NCBI GenBank assembly: GCA_002408085.1
Contig: DHQL01000021.1
Span: forward strand, 99,844 to 163,843
Length of the DNA stretch: 64,000 nucleotides
Reading direction: 5' to 3'
Origin: Spirochaeta sp. UBA5339
GTDB taxonomy: Bacteria > Spirochaetota > Spirochaetia > DSM-2461
The position numbers and the translations under genes were made by a program. Below, in pieces: positions 1 to 8,742 of this stretch (its first letter is position 1; each line of letters opens with the position of its first letter). Under the pieces are notes generated by a model, which saw only the letters and a program-made list of their open reading frames with translations, was not told the origin of the DNA and ran no database searches.

Positions 1-298
1 CTCCCTCAAGACCTTCCAGGTTAAGACCCGCCAGAAGGGTACTGCCGTCGGCGGTTTTACCGGCACCGGTAATGCCGGTCCATCTGCTGCAGTCGTGAAC
101 CACCTCTCCCTTTTCTGTATCCACAAGGCAGTAACCTCTGTCGTATCCCATCAGAAAGGTCCCTGAATCCAGATGTTCCATGGCCCGGGGGGTGGGGTAG
201 TCCTCCAGGGATATCTTCCAGCGGACCTTCCCCTTGGTATCGGTTCTCAGCAGATTCTGCCTGCCTTCATCGATGGCTATAAACTCATAGTAACTCAT
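1..298 (-). CDS. Hypothetical protein, N-terminal part (cut by window edge)
   Basis: The open frame begins at ATG 298 (minus strand) with AAAGGAAAG just upstream and runs off the left edge without a stop. About 99 residues are visible, beginning MSYYEFIAIDEGRQN. They contain repeated short hydrophobic strands with G-D/D-G turns (RTDTKGKVRWK, GYDRGYCLVDTEKGE), which resembles beta-propeller or PQQ-like repeat proteins; this is only an impression. It lies 27 nt after the GH2 gene on the same strand, so it is probably the next gene of the oligosaccharide locus. Confidence 0.6.
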   Translation of the reverse strand, partial: MSYYEFIAIDEGRQNLLRTDTKGKVRWKISLEDYPTPRAMEHLDSGTFLMGYDRGYCLVDTEKGEVVHDCSRWTGITGAGKTADGSTLLAGLNLEGLEG

Positions 299-325
299 GT
301 TCTTTCCTTTTAATGTATCTTCCCG

Positions 326-2689
326 TCAGATCTCCAGAAACAGGGGCGGCAGACCGGGACAGTCAACGGCGGTATGGGCTTCTCCCTTCCGGGCTCTGGC
401 CCTGATCCGGGACTTCCCGTTGCAGAGTTGAACCTTCGAAGATCCGCCGGGAGTTCCCAGGTCCTTCAGCAGCTGTCCCCTTCCTGCCAGGGAATAAGAG
501 ACATAATCCCTGCTGTCCAGGCAGATCCGTCCTTCAGAATCAACAAGGAACACCTCTATCTCCGCCTCATCTTCACTGCTTCGGATCACCCGGCCCTCAA
601 GGCGTGCGGGGTCACCCCAGGGTGTGCTGTGGTAACGGAATCTGAGGCTGTCCTCCAGGCCTTCATCCAGTGCAAGCGCCTTCAGGGAGTACTCCCCTTC
701 GTGCAGAGGGGCCTCCCAGCGCAGACCGGCGGCGGGAAAGTTCTGAGAGTTTCTCTCTCTGACTCCCAGGCTCTTCCCGTTCAGGAAGAGTTCAATCCGG
801 CTGCAGTTGGAGTAGACCCTGAACTCTTTCACCTCACCTTCGTCACCCCAGCGGTCTGTCCACTGGTGGCCGAAAACACGGATCATGGGCTTGGAGGACC
901 AGAAGGACTGAACCACATAGAATGACTCTTTAGGGGTCAGGTCTCTTTGAACCACTCCCTTCTGATTCACATAGGGGACCGGGTTCTCCGGCCGCAGGGG
1001 GGTGGAAAAGTCCTTAAAGGGCCAGAAGGCCGTTCCGGTAAGTTCTTCCATGGTTTCCTGTTCCTTCAGAGTCCAGTCAAAGAGGTCGCAGGCATAGTTT
1101 TCGGACCAGCTGCCGTCCTTGGAAACACGGGCGATACCACCGTAGAGGGAGGCATCGCTGCCTCTTTCATCGGTACCCACTCCGGTTTTCAGGTCTTCAA
1201 GACCCTCGTAGGGATCTTCGGAAAAACGGCCTGCATGACTGGCGGCCCCCCATTCCACATGGAGAAAGTGATCCACTTCACTGATATGCTTAAGGGTGGC
1301 CTCCCTGTACTCCCTGTAGTGACCTCTGTACCATCCGGCCCAGATAGATGGTGAATAGACATCGGGTATATCCTTGCAGAAGTCGCAGCGTCTGATGGCT
1401 GTCATCCGGCTGCTGTCGGTTATATGGGAGAGGTTGTGAAGCTCTTTCATATACTCCCTTATCTTTTTTTCATCAAATTTGGAAAAGTCGCCGGGCCAGT
1501 CGTTTTCGTTGCCCAGGCCCCACAGGATCACCGAGGGATGGTTCCGGTGCTGGTTGATCATGTTCTTCAGCATCTCACGGCCCATTTTTTTGTAATCACT
1601 GCCTCCCAGTCCTCCCCGGCACCAGGGAATCTCCTCCCAAACCAGGATTCCCAGGCGGTCACAGAGGTCAAGGACCTTCCGTGACTGCTGATAGTGACCC
1701 AGGCGGATAAAATTGGCCCCCATCTCCCGGATCATCCTCATCTCTTGTTCAATCTGCTCATCACTCATGGCGGCAGCCACACCGGCATGGTCCTCATGCC
1801 TGTGGGTTCCCTTGAGGAGGAGGCGTTCTCCGTTCAGAAGGAAGGGACCGTGCTTTAAAAACTCGAAACTACGGAATCCGAAGCACTCCGAATACTCTGC
1901 CCCTGATTTCTGCGAGGAGCCTTCCTGTGATGCCAGGGTAATGGTGCAGGAATACAGGGCAGGAGAGTCTGGAGACCAGAGCATGGTATCCTCTAACACC
2001 GTATTAAAGAGAAAACGGCCGTCCCTGGATTCCATTGGCTCCTGAATCACAGTCTTTCCCGAGGGAGCCTGTATCTCCAGTAGTCCTTTGATCCTCTCTT
2101 CTCTCCGGTTCAGGGGCGCCTCAATCTGAAGTATTCCCCGGTTCCGGTTCCTGTCAGGGCAGGCTGTTATCCGGATGGATTCAATATGGACCGCCGGATG
2201 GTAGACAAGATTTACACTTCTGTAGAGTCCACCGTAGAGGTTGAAATCGGACAGGTCTGAAGGAATGATTTCAAGATCTCTTTCGTTGCTGCACCGGACC
2301 GTCAGAAGATGGTCCCGGGAATCTGCATACCCGGTGATGTCCACAAACCACTCATCGTATCCCCCTGTATGGCTTTCGACAAGATCTTCGTCCACGTAGA
2401 CATCGCAGATCTGACCGGCTCCTTCAAAATGAAGGAGAACCCGGCCCCCGGGAAAGGGGTTACTCAGGGTCAGGTTCCTTCTGTACCATCCGGGACCCTG
2501 ATAGTAGGTGCTGTGGGGATTTACACAGTCAAAACTGTTGAAGCAGTGGGGCAGGGTAACCATCTCCCATTTCAGGGCGTCTTCGGGATCCCCCTGTTTT
2601 ACGGGGCGGCAGGCTTCCCATAGGCCCCCGAGGTCTCCCCGGTAGAATTCCCAGGGGGTGTTGAGGCTCAAAGAATTGGCTATTGTCAT
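326..2689 (-). CDS. Glycoside hydrolase family 2 (beta-galactosidase/beta-glucuronidase type)
   Basis: This is a 787-residue GH2 exo-glycosidase that removes a beta-linked galactosyl or glucuronosyl residue from oligosaccharides. Visible parts are an N-terminal jelly-roll (about 10-165), an immunoglobulin-like domain (about 170-275) and a TIM barrel from about 280. The acid/base lies in GLGNEND (E395) and the probable nucleophile in HVEWGA (E479); a C-terminal beta-rich part follows. No signal peptide is seen, so it is probably cytoplasmic. The chosen ATG lies 2 nt after the GH88 stop (translational coupling); a longer in-frame extension would run back over GH88 and is rejected. The pairing with GH88 suggests unsaturated uronide-capped oligosaccharides as substrate. 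Exact specificity is unknown. Confidence 0.9.
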   Translation of the reverse strand: MTIANSLSLNTPWEFYRGDLGGLWEACRPVKQGDPEDALKWEMVTLPHCFNSFDCVNPHSTYYQGPGWYRRNLTLSNPFPGGRVLLHFEGAGQICDVYVDEDLVESHTGGYDEWFVDITGYADSRDHLLTVRCSNERDLEIIPSDLSDFNLYGGLYRSVNLVYHPAVHIESIRITACPDRNRNRGILQIEAPLNRREERIKGLLEIQAPSGKTVIQEPMESRDGRFLFNTVLEDTMLWSPDSPALYSCTITLASQEGSSQKSGAEYSECFGFRSFEFLKHGPFLLNGERLLLKGTHRHEDHAGVAAAMSDEQIEQEMRMIREMGANFIRLGHYQQSRKVLDLCDRLGILVWEEIPWCRGGLGGSDYKKMGREMLKNMINQHRNHPSVILWGLGNENDWPGDFSKFDEKKIREYMKELHNLSHITDSSRMTAIRRCDFCKDIPDVYSPSIWAGWYRGHYREYREATLKHISEVDHFLHVEWGAASHAGRFSEDPYEGLEDLKTGVGTDERGSDASLYGGIARVSKDGSWSENYACDLFDWTLKEQETMEELTGTAFWPFKDFSTPLRPENPVPYVNQKGVVQRDLTPKESFYVVQSFWSSKPMIRVFGHQWTDRWGDEGEVKEFRVYSNCSRIELFLNGKSLGVRERNSQNFPAAGLRWEAPLHEGEYSLKALALDEGLEDSLRFRYHSTPWGDPARLEGRVIRSSEDEAEIEVFLVDSEGRICLDSRDYVSYSLAGRGQLLKDLGTPGGSSKVQLCNGKSRIRARARKGEAHTAVDCPGLPPLFLEI

Positions 2690-2691
2690 GT

Positions 2692-3867
2692 TTATGTCCA
2701 GATAAAGTCGGTTTTTCCCAGGGCTCTGAGAACAGCTTCCAGGTAGTAGTAGTCCCCGTAGGGGAGCATGGCTGAGGCCCAGTAGCCGCCTTTCTTGGCA
2801 TGGCTGGCACCCTCTTTGAGGAGACCCAGGGTATCGGGATTCTCTGTGATGTCGCAGTTGACTTTCAGTCCGGTCAGGAGGGTCATTCCTGCCTTCCGGT
2901 ATTTCTCTGCTTCTGCTTTGTTTTGAGAGCTCAGAACCTGGCATATACTCAGGATTCCGGCTGCCAGTATGGCACCGGCAGAGGAGTCTTTTACCTGGGG
3001 GGCTTCCGGGGGAATGCTGTAATCCCAGGGGGGAACGCCGTCCGGGGTCATATGATCGATCACATAGTCAGCCAGGGTACGGGCGGTATCAAGGAACTCC
3101 TCTTCCCCGGTGTTGATATAGGTCTGGCAGAATCCGTGGACCGCCCAGGCCTGTCCCCGGCTCCAGCAGGAATCTTTACTCCAGCCCTGGTGGGTATCTC
3201 CACCCATAGGGGCTCCTGTGACTGGATCAAAATTGTAGCAGTGGTATGTGCTCCCATCATCCCTGACAATATATTTCTGCATGGCCCTGGCATGCTCTGT
3301 GGCAATATCCGCGTAGGCTGACTCACCGCTTTCCCGGGCAGCCCAGTACAGTAGGGATATGTTCTCCATGGAGTCTATTATCATTTTACCGACGGCTACT
3401 TTGTTCCACTGCTCCTGGTCCGGTTTAGGATTCCAGGCCTGTATATAGCGGCCGTGCCACTGAAAGCGGCTTCTGAGGCTGTCTGCGGCTCTAAGAGCTC
3501 TAATTCTGGCTTCACTATTGCCGGTAAGTCTGAATTCGCTGACTGAGCTCATTAAAAAGAGAAAACCCACATCGTGGTGCAGCCACCGGGGGGTTTCAAG
3601 CATTTTCTGGAAAAAGGGAGAATGACTTCGGGCGGCATCGAGAAAACAGTCCTTCCGGCTGTGGTCATAGGCCAGCCAGAGCTGTCCCGGCCAGAATGCT
3701 TCGGTCCAGTAGTGCTCGCTGGTATAGTGCCATCCGGCTTCCAATTCTCCCCGTCCTATTTCAGGCCGGCGGGTGCCGTGAACCTTCATGGCTCTCTCCA
3801 TTACACTGTAGATGCGCTCCAGTACTGCTTTCAGATCTTCTTCTGTCAGCAATTTATCTATATTCAT
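2692..3867 (-). CDS. GH88 unsaturated glucuronyl hydrolase
   Basis: This 391-residue alpha6/alpha6-barrel enzyme hydrates the vinyl ether of 4,5-unsaturated uronic acids and so releases them from oligosaccharides made by polysaccharide lyases. It matches the length and motifs of Bacillus UGL: WTEAFWPGQLWLAYD (about 54-68), the catalytic aspartates in HHDVGF (D99) and IIDSMEN (D165), and a CWSRGQAWAVHGF stretch near 235. No signal peptide is present, so it acts in the cytoplasm on imported oligosaccharides. It is separated from the upstream solute-binding protein gene by a terminator-like hairpin and is coupled to GH2 downstream. Substrate could be pectin-, glycosaminoglycan- or ulvan-derived. 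Confidence 0.92.
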   Translation of the reverse strand: MNIDKLLTEEDLKAVLERIYSVMERAMKVHGTRRPEIGRGELEAGWHYTSEHYWTEAFWPGQLWLAYDHSRKDCFLDAARSHSPFFQKMLETPRWLHHDVGFLFLMSSVSEFRLTGNSEARIRALRAADSLRSRFQWHGRYIQAWNPKPDQEQWNKVAVGKMIIDSMENISLLYWAARESGESAYADIATEHARAMQKYIVRDDGSTYHCYNFDPVTGAPMGGDTHQGWSKDSCWSRGQAWAVHGFCQTYINTGEEEFLDTARTLADYVIDHMTPDGVPPWDYSIPPEAPQVKDSSAGAILAAGILSICQVLSSQNKAEAEKYRKAGMTLLTGLKVNCDITENPDTLGLLKEGASHAKKGGYWASAMLPYGDYYYLEAVLRALGKTDFIWT

Positions 3868-3917
3868 ATTATAAGGTCCCTGTTTTCCTGTTCTGTTCTT
3901 TCAATTGATCTAAAAAA

Positions 3918-3957
3918 AAGGCCTCCCCGCCCTGTTCAGGTTATGCAGAGAGGCCTT
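3918..3957 (-). terminator. Intrinsic terminator after the solute-binding protein gene
   Basis: Arms AAGGCCTC (3918-3925) and GAGGCCTT (3950-3957) pair across a 24-nt loop. Read on the minus strand, the stem is followed by a run of eight T. It lies between the importer genes and GH88/GH2 and may lower, or uncouple, expression of the hydrolases. Confidence 0.7.
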
Positions 3958-3963
3958 GGAGGT

Positions 3964-5508
3964 TTAATATTTTCTGTCGTAGGCAGCCTGGTAGATGGCT
4001 GTTACTTCCTTCAGGCCCATCTTGTCGAGCTCTGCAAAGGTTTTCTCAAAGTCAGCGGGAGAAATCGCCCCCACCAGGGCTCTTGCTGTCATTTCGGCTG
4101 TATAGAGTTTGATCTGGCTGAATTTGTCATTGATGACCATCTGCTCCTCTTCTGTGAAGCTGAGAGTGGGGAACTCATCAATGATATAGTTGTCCATGTA
4201 GTCGATTCTGGCTGCTGTCGCGATGGCATTGGCAAACTGCTTTTCGTACTCTATGTCCTGCTGCAGACCGATCTTCCACTGCATCCCGTTGGTCACCAGA
4301 GACTCATGGAAACCTCTGTCGGGGTTGTCTGTTATTTTTTCTGTGTAAACGGGCTTACCCCCTTCAGTTACATAGGTGTCGCCTTCCACGCCAAAGTTCA
4401 TCAGAGCGTTTCCTTCGGGGCTGAAGAGGAAGTCCATCATCTTGATGGTGGCTACAGGATCGGGATTGGAGTGGCTGATGGACCAGCCTCCGTCGCCTCT
4501 TACCTTGCTCATCTGAATTCTGGTAAAGGGTTCATCCACTGTTCCCAGGGGAGGGGCAATGTGGCGAAGGTCGAAACCGGCAATCTCGTCACCCAGGGTG
4601 TCGTTCAGGCTGGCTGTGGAAGCAAACCAGTCGTGAATCACACCGGTCATGTTTCTTCCGAACAGATCGCTTCTGGGATTACCGGCACGGGTAAGGACTT
4701 CCTGGTCGATCAGGCCTTCCTTGTAGAGGCGGGCTATGTAGTTCAGGTAGTCGATGTACTGTGACTCTGAGGGGCCGTAGATGACTTTACCGTTTCTTAC
4801 TATCCATGAGGGATCGGCGTCAAAGGCATAGGTCAGGGCACCCAGGTTGAAGAAGGCATCATCTCCGCCTCTTCTGAAGATCATGGGAACCTCATCGGCA
4901 ATACCATTGCCGTTGGGGTCCTGTGTCTTGAAGGCCACCAGTACATCATAGAGCTCTTCGGTGGTGGTGGGAGCATCCATGCCCACTGCTTCCAGCCAGT
5001 CGTAGCGGACAAACCAGCCTCTGGCTGCGTTGAGGGCGGACATCATGGGAATGTAATAGATGTGTCCGTCTGCGGCTGTGATGGTCTCTCTTACAATGGG
5101 ATCATCCAGGAGGGCGGCTTTCAGATGGGGAGCGTGTTCGGCGATCAGGTCTTCAACAGGAAGAAAGGCTCCCTCTGTTCCGAATTTGTTGACAGAGCTG
5201 AATCCCTTCTTTCCTTCGTAGTAGGCCATAACATCGGGAAGCTTTCCTGAAGTCATGATCAGGTTGAACTGTTCATCCTTGACCTGTGTACTGATCAGGG
5301 ACCAGTTGATATTAACACCGGTGGCCGCTTCAACAGCTTTCCAGTTACCCAGAGACGTTGTGTCAACCTGAAGTTCTGCGGCCTTTACAGCCCAGATATC
5401 CAGAGTTACAGGTCCATCGGAAGCAGAGGCTCCATCCTGTCCCCCCGCAGCACTTAACATTCCGATAGTCATAACCATAAGCAGCGGTACCAGTAGTAGT
5501 TTTTTCAT
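3964..5508 (-). CDS. Carbohydrate ABC transporter substrate-binding protein (LplA/YtcQ type)
   Basis: This 514-residue family 1-like extracellular binding protein of the LplA/YtcQ group usually captures oligosaccharides for LplB/LplC-type permeases. The start ATG 5508 is preceded by AAGGAG. The N-terminus MKKLLLVPLLMVMTIGMLSAAGG is a signal sequence without the usual lipobox cysteine, unlike most LplA proteins, so it may be free in the periplasm. Typical family motifs are VMAYYEGKKG near 85 and GWFVRYDWLEAVGMD near 165. It is third in the importer operon and is followed by a terminator. No ATPase gene is nearby, so a shared MsmK-like ATPase is expected. Confidence 0.92.
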   Translation of the reverse strand: MKKLLLVPLLMVMTIGMLSAAGGQDGASASDGPVTLDIWAVKAAELQVDTTSLGNWKAVEAATGVNINWSLISTQVKDEQFNLIMTSGKLPDVMAYYEGKKGFSSVNKFGTEGAFLPVEDLIAEHAPHLKAALLDDPIVRETITAADGHIYYIPMMSALNAARGWFVRYDWLEAVGMDAPTTTEELYDVLVAFKTQDPNGNGIADEVPMIFRRGGDDAFFNLGALTYAFDADPSWIVRNGKVIYGPSESQYIDYLNYIARLYKEGLIDQEVLTRAGNPRSDLFGRNMTGVIHDWFASTASLNDTLGDEIAGFDLRHIAPPLGTVDEPFTRIQMSKVRGDGGWSISHSNPDPVATIKMMDFLFSPEGNALMNFGVEGDTYVTEGGKPVYTEKITDNPDRGFHESLVTNGMQWKIGLQQDIEYEKQFANAIATAARIDYMDNYIIDEFPTLSFTEEEQMVINDKFSQIKLYTAEMTARALVGAISPADFEKTFAELDKMGLKEVTAIYQAAYDRKY

Positions 5509-5587
5509 AATTTACTCCTTTTCCCGGAAGGCCCGGGATATTCAAAAATCCGAGAATCACGGATTCTATTCACTTGATGACAGGGTT

Positions 5588-6484
5588 TTAACCCTTCACT
5601 GAGCCCAGGGTTGCTCCTTTGACAAAGTATTTCTGGATAAAGGGATAGATCACCGCAACCGGCAGGGTGGCCAGGACGATGGCGCCGTATTTCACCACCT
5701 CGGCATTGGTGTTGCTCCGACCCAGATTGGCATCCATCTCCTCTCCCATGGAGGCCAGAACAATCAGTTCTCTCAGAACAACCTGGAGGGGGTGAAGGGA
5801 CTCGTCCCTTAAAAAGATCATGGCCCAGAAGTAACCGTTCCATCTGTTGATCCCGTAGTAGAGACCGATGGTAGCCAGGGCGGCACCGGACAGGGGAAGA
5901 ACAATTTTCCATAGGATGGTGAACTCGCTGGCCCCGTCCAGACGGGCCGCCTCAAACATCTGCTCCGGGAGCTGCTGAAAGAAGGACCTCAGAAGGATAA
6001 TGTAATAGGGGAAGGCGGCGAATACGATCAGCACCGACCACCGGGTGTCCAGCATTTTCAGACTGCGTACAACCAGATAGAGGGGGATCATCATTCCGGT
6101 GGCCGAAATAAACATTGTCAGGGATACAAAAATATTGATAAACCGGTATCCGTTGAATCCTGATCGGGACATAGGATAGGCCGCCAGAATGGTTATGGCC
6201 AGGTTGATCATTGTTCCCACCACTGTGTAGAAGATGGTATTGGCATATCCCTGCCAGATTCTATCGTTATTGAAGAGTATCCTGTATCCTTCAAGACTCA
6301 AGGGACCTTTGGGTAGAAAGGTTACCTGGTTTCTGATGACCGAATCAGGATCCGAGATGGATGCCGAAAAGGTGTAGAGGAACGGGTAAAGCATTATTAT
6401 GCAGACGCTTAATATGGCCAGGACAATAAGAACTGTCCAGACATAGTCAATTTTAAACAGTTTGTTACCAGAGGGAAGATTCAC
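5588..6484 (-). CDS. Carbohydrate ABC transporter permease (LplC/YtcP type)
   Basis: This is a 298-residue inner-membrane permease of the MalG/LplC class with six predicted transmembrane segments. The EAA loop that contacts the ATPase is FEAARLDGASEFTILW. The start is GTG 6484 with AAGGAG eight nucleotides upstream; it overlaps the 3' end of the preceding permease by 20 nt, so the two are translationally coupled. The GATLGSVKG C-terminus is typical of YtcP/LplC proteins. It works with the adjacent permease and binding protein in oligosaccharide import. Confidence 0.93.
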   Translation of the reverse strand: MNLPSGNKLFKIDYVWTVLIVLAILSVCIIMLYPFLYTFSASISDPDSVIRNQVTFLPKGPLSLEGYRILFNNDRIWQGYANTIFYTVVGTMINLAITILAAYPMSRSGFNGYRFINIFVSLTMFISATGMMIPLYLVVRSLKMLDTRWSVLIVFAAFPYYIILLRSFFQQLPEQMFEAARLDGASEFTILWKIVLPLSGAALATIGLYYGINRWNGYFWAMIFLRDESLHPLQVVLRELIVLASMGEEMDANLGRSNTNAEVVKYGAIVLATLPVAVIYPFIQKYFVKGATLGSVKG

Positions 6485-7385
6485 TTTTCATTCTCCTTGC
6501 AAGGGCATTGGATGACAGAACCAGTACGAGAGCCACAAAGGTTTCAAAAAGGCCAACAGCAGTAGCATAGCTGTAGTCCGCATTGACCAGTCCCCTCCTG
6601 TAAACCAGAGTACTGATTACTTCCGATGTATCCAGGATGACATCGTTTTGAAGCAGCAGGACCTGTTCGAAGCTGATGGTGATGATTCTTCCTACCTTGA
6701 TAATGAACATTATTACTATGGTGGGGATTATTCCCGGAAGAGTGACATGTCTCAGCTGCTGAGGCCTGCTGGCACCATCGCATCGGGCCGCCTCATAGAG
6801 GGTCGGATCGATTGCCGTCAGGGCTGCCAGATAGATAATGGCAGAGAAACCTGATTCCTTAATGATTCTGATGGTGGTGAAGATTCCCCAGAAATACTTT
6901 GATTCCTGCATAAAATAGATGCTGTCCAGACCCATTTTTACTCTGAACGCATTGATGACCCCCGTACTGGGAGAGAGCATGTTCAGGGCAATTCCTGCTA
7001 CAACCACATAGGACACAAAGTGGGGCAGAAGGGTTACGGTCTGAGTGATCTTCTTGAAGCTCTTATTCCGCAGGCCGTTCAGAAGCAGGGCCAGGATGAT
7101 GGGAGCCGGGAAACCGAAGACCAGGTCGAAAAGACCTATTGCAAGCGTGTTGCGCAGAACCCGTCCAAAGTATATGGAGCTGAAGAACTGCCGGAAGTAT
7201 TCAAATCCCACCCAGGGGCTTCCGGTAATTCCCCGGAAGGGACTGTAGCGCTGGAGAGCAATTACTACACCGCCCATGGGCAGGTACTTGAAGATAATGA
7301 AATACAGCAGGACCGGGATCAGCATGATCCACAACTCCCGATGATTTACCAGACTTCTGTTTTTTAACTTTTTTTCTTTCGCCAT
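6465..7385 (-). CDS. Carbohydrate ABC transporter permease (LplB/YtePermease type)
   Basis: This is a 306-residue permease of the LplB class. It has the characteristic first transmembrane segment YFIIFKYLPMGGVVIALQ and an EAA loop YEAARCDGASRPQQL. It is the first gene of the importer operon. There is no Shine-Dalgarno sequence before ATG 7385; instead a TTGACA-N16-TATTCT promoter ends 6 nt before the ATG, so the mRNA may be leaderless. A 19-bp inverted repeat just upstream of the -35 box is the likely binding site of the neighbouring AraR-type regulator. Confidence 0.93.
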   Translation of the reverse strand: MAKEKKLKNRSLVNHRELWIMLIPVLLYFIIFKYLPMGGVVIALQRYSPFRGITGSPWVGFEYFRQFFSSIYFGRVLRNTLAIGLFDLVFGFPAPIILALLLNGLRNKSFKKITQTVTLLPHFVSYVVVAGIALNMLSPSTGVINAFRVKMGLDSIYFMQESKYFWGIFTTIRIIKESGFSAIIYLAALTAIDPTLYEAARCDGASRPQQLRHVTLPGIIPTIVIMFIIKVGRIITISFEQVLLLQNDVILDTSEVISTLVYRRGLVNADYSYATAVGLFETFVALVLVLSSNALARRMKSESSLW

Positions 7386-7391
7386 GATGAA

Positions 7392-7419
7392 AGAATATCA
7401 TATTGTGATGATTTGTCAA
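7392..7419 (-). promoter_or_regulatory. Predicted promoter of the LplB-LplC-LplA operon
   Basis: On the minus strand, TTGACA (7414-7419) and TATTCT (7392-7397) are separated by 16 nt. Only 6 nt separate the -10 box from ATG 7385, so transcription would start at or within the first codon. This is a motif match only. Confidence 0.6.
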
Positions 7420-7432
7420 CTATTTGTTGCGA

Positions 7433-7451
7433 TAATTGTGCAATACAATTA
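7433..7451. promoter_or_regulatory. 19-bp operator-like inverted repeat upstream of the importer promoter
   Basis: TAATTGTGCAATACAATTA has 7-bp inverted arms around a 5-bp centre. It ends 13 bp upstream of the -35 box of the importer operon. A second site matching 15 of 19 positions lies at 8619-8637, before the regulator gene. The two places fit control by the adjacent GntR/LacI-type regulator. Confidence 0.65.
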
Positions 7452-7473
7452 AAAGTCCGGCTTTGGAACTACT

Positions 7474-8583
7474 TTATCGGGGCGGTTTTTGCCAGCAGGA
7501 TCGTCTGATGACAAGACCCGTATCTGAACTCTTTTTAAGAGCACAAGGGCTCTTGCGGCCGATCAGATCCTTTAACAATTCAAGTGAGCTGCTTATAAGC
7601 TGATCTCTATTTACCTTTACAGTTGTGAGTGGAGGGGCGGCCATTTCGGCCATAAACATGTCATCAAAGCCGCAAACCGATGCCTCCTCGGGGATGCGGG
7701 TGTTCTGCTGGTGAAGCAGATCGTATATTCTCAGGGCGCAAATATCGTTATAGCAGATGATTCCAGTATACCCTGAGTCAATGGCTTCCTTCAGCTTGAT
7801 GGCGTCCGAGCCGGAACCGGGAGTGAAGGTAAACTCCATAAGATCGGTTTCAGGGGCTCTGCAGTTCTCTTGAAGACTCTTTTTCATTACTCTGAGACGG
7901 CTTTTATAGACTGATGTCATCTCAAACTCATCGGAAAAGGCGTAGATAAACTTTTCGTGTCCCAAGCTGGCCATGTAGGCTGCAGTCTGTTCCAAACCGC
8001 TGTTATTCATAATTACAGCACCAATTCGGCCTCTGAAATCCTCATCAATCTCTCTGTTGATGACTACTGCAGGTATATCATTCTGCTCCAGATACTTCAT
8101 ATAACACTCCGGCAGAGTCCCCTGGATTAGAACTCCCCGGGAGTCGTCCATCAGAATCTTCGCTTCTTCGGGAAGAATGCTGTCACTTTTATTGTAGACT
8201 ATCAATGCCGGCTCGATACCCTCTTCCTTCATCTGGTGGAGGTAGTGCAGGTAGAGCTCCTTGCCGTGATATCCCACGGCGGTACTCTCTCCTCTCAAAT
8301 AAGAAGATCTGGCCTTGTCTATAAGCATGGGAATCCGGGGAGCCGAAAAGAAGCTCTTCCTTCCTGTTACAACAGACCCTGAACCCTGCCGGGAGGCCAG
8401 TATGCCAAGTCCTGCCAGGTGTGTAGTTGCCTTGTTGGCTGTCTGAGGGCTCACTCCGTACATTTCTGCAAGAGATCTGACTGTAGGGATTGCCTCTCCC
8501 TCTTTCCATGTACCCCTTTCAATCTCCTCCATAATTCGGTCTGCTATCTGTATATATTTCTTGCTGCTTCTTTCATTATTCAT
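7474..8583 (-). CDS. GntR-family regulator with LacI-type ligand-binding domain (AraR-like)
   Basis: This is a 369-residue transcription factor. A winged-helix GntR domain spans about residues 8-75 (YIQIADRIMEEIERGTWKEG, SLAEMYGVSPQTANKA), and a periplasmic-binding-protein-like effector domain follows (ending SVCGFDDMFMAEMAAPPLTTV, typical of LacI/AraR). It probably senses a sugar and controls the importer/GH88/GH2 genes and itself. ATG 8583 was chosen because it starts just before the HTH. No Shine-Dalgarno is present, but TTGACA-N17-CATCAT ends 6 nt upstream, giving a predicted leaderless transcript. Confidence 0.9.
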   Translation of the reverse strand: MNNERSSKKYIQIADRIMEEIERGTWKEGEAIPTVRSLAEMYGVSPQTANKATTHLAGLGILASRQGSGSVVTGRKSFFSAPRIPMLIDKARSSYLRGESTAVGYHGKELYLHYLHQMKEEGIEPALIVYNKSDSILPEEAKILMDDSRGVLIQGTLPECYMKYLEQNDIPAVVINREIDEDFRGRIGAVIMNNSGLEQTAAYMASLGHEKFIYAFSDEFEMTSVYKSRLRVMKKSLQENCRAPETDLMEFTFTPGSGSDAIKLKEAIDSGYTGIICYNDICALRIYDLLHQQNTRIPEEASVCGFDDMFMAEMAAPPLTTVKVNRDQLISSSLELLKDLIGRKSPCALKKSSDTGLVIRRSCWQKPPR

Positions 8584-8589
8584 AGGGCA

Positions 8590-8637
8590 ATGATGAATTG
8601 AGAAAATAATTGTGTCAAGGATTATGCAGTACAATTA
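8590..8637 (-). promoter_or_regulatory. Promoter and operator of the AraR-like regulator gene
   Basis: On the minus strand, -35 TTGACA (8613-8618) and -10 CATCAT (8590-8595) are 17 nt apart, with 6 nt to ATG 8583. Directly upstream of the -35 box, 8619-8637 matches the 7433-7451 inverted repeat at 15 of 19 positions, which suggests autoregulation. Confidence 0.55.
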
Positions 8638-8742
8638 TGGGTTTTGTAATGTTATTTTAGATTGTCAGTTCTTCTGTTCTTAACTGAAAAGCATCCTTAT
8701 TGGAGATCTCCACGGATTACTTTTGTTTCTCCCTTTCAGGAA

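Noticed and set aside
374..2623. Several plus-strand open frames opposite the GH2 gene
   Set aside because: They lie wholly within a minus-strand gene with clear catalytic motifs, lack ribosome sites and have no family resemblance.
2690..2944. 85-codon N-terminal extension of the GH2 gene
   Set aside because: It would overlap GH88 and encodes Arg/Pro/Ser-rich sequence; the ATG at 2689 directly after the GH88 stop starts a normal GH2 domain.
3574..4764. 396-codon plus-strand open frame
   Set aside because: It is antisense to GH88 and the binding-protein gene; cysteine/histidine-rich nonsense composition typical of an antisense frame in a GC-biased gene.
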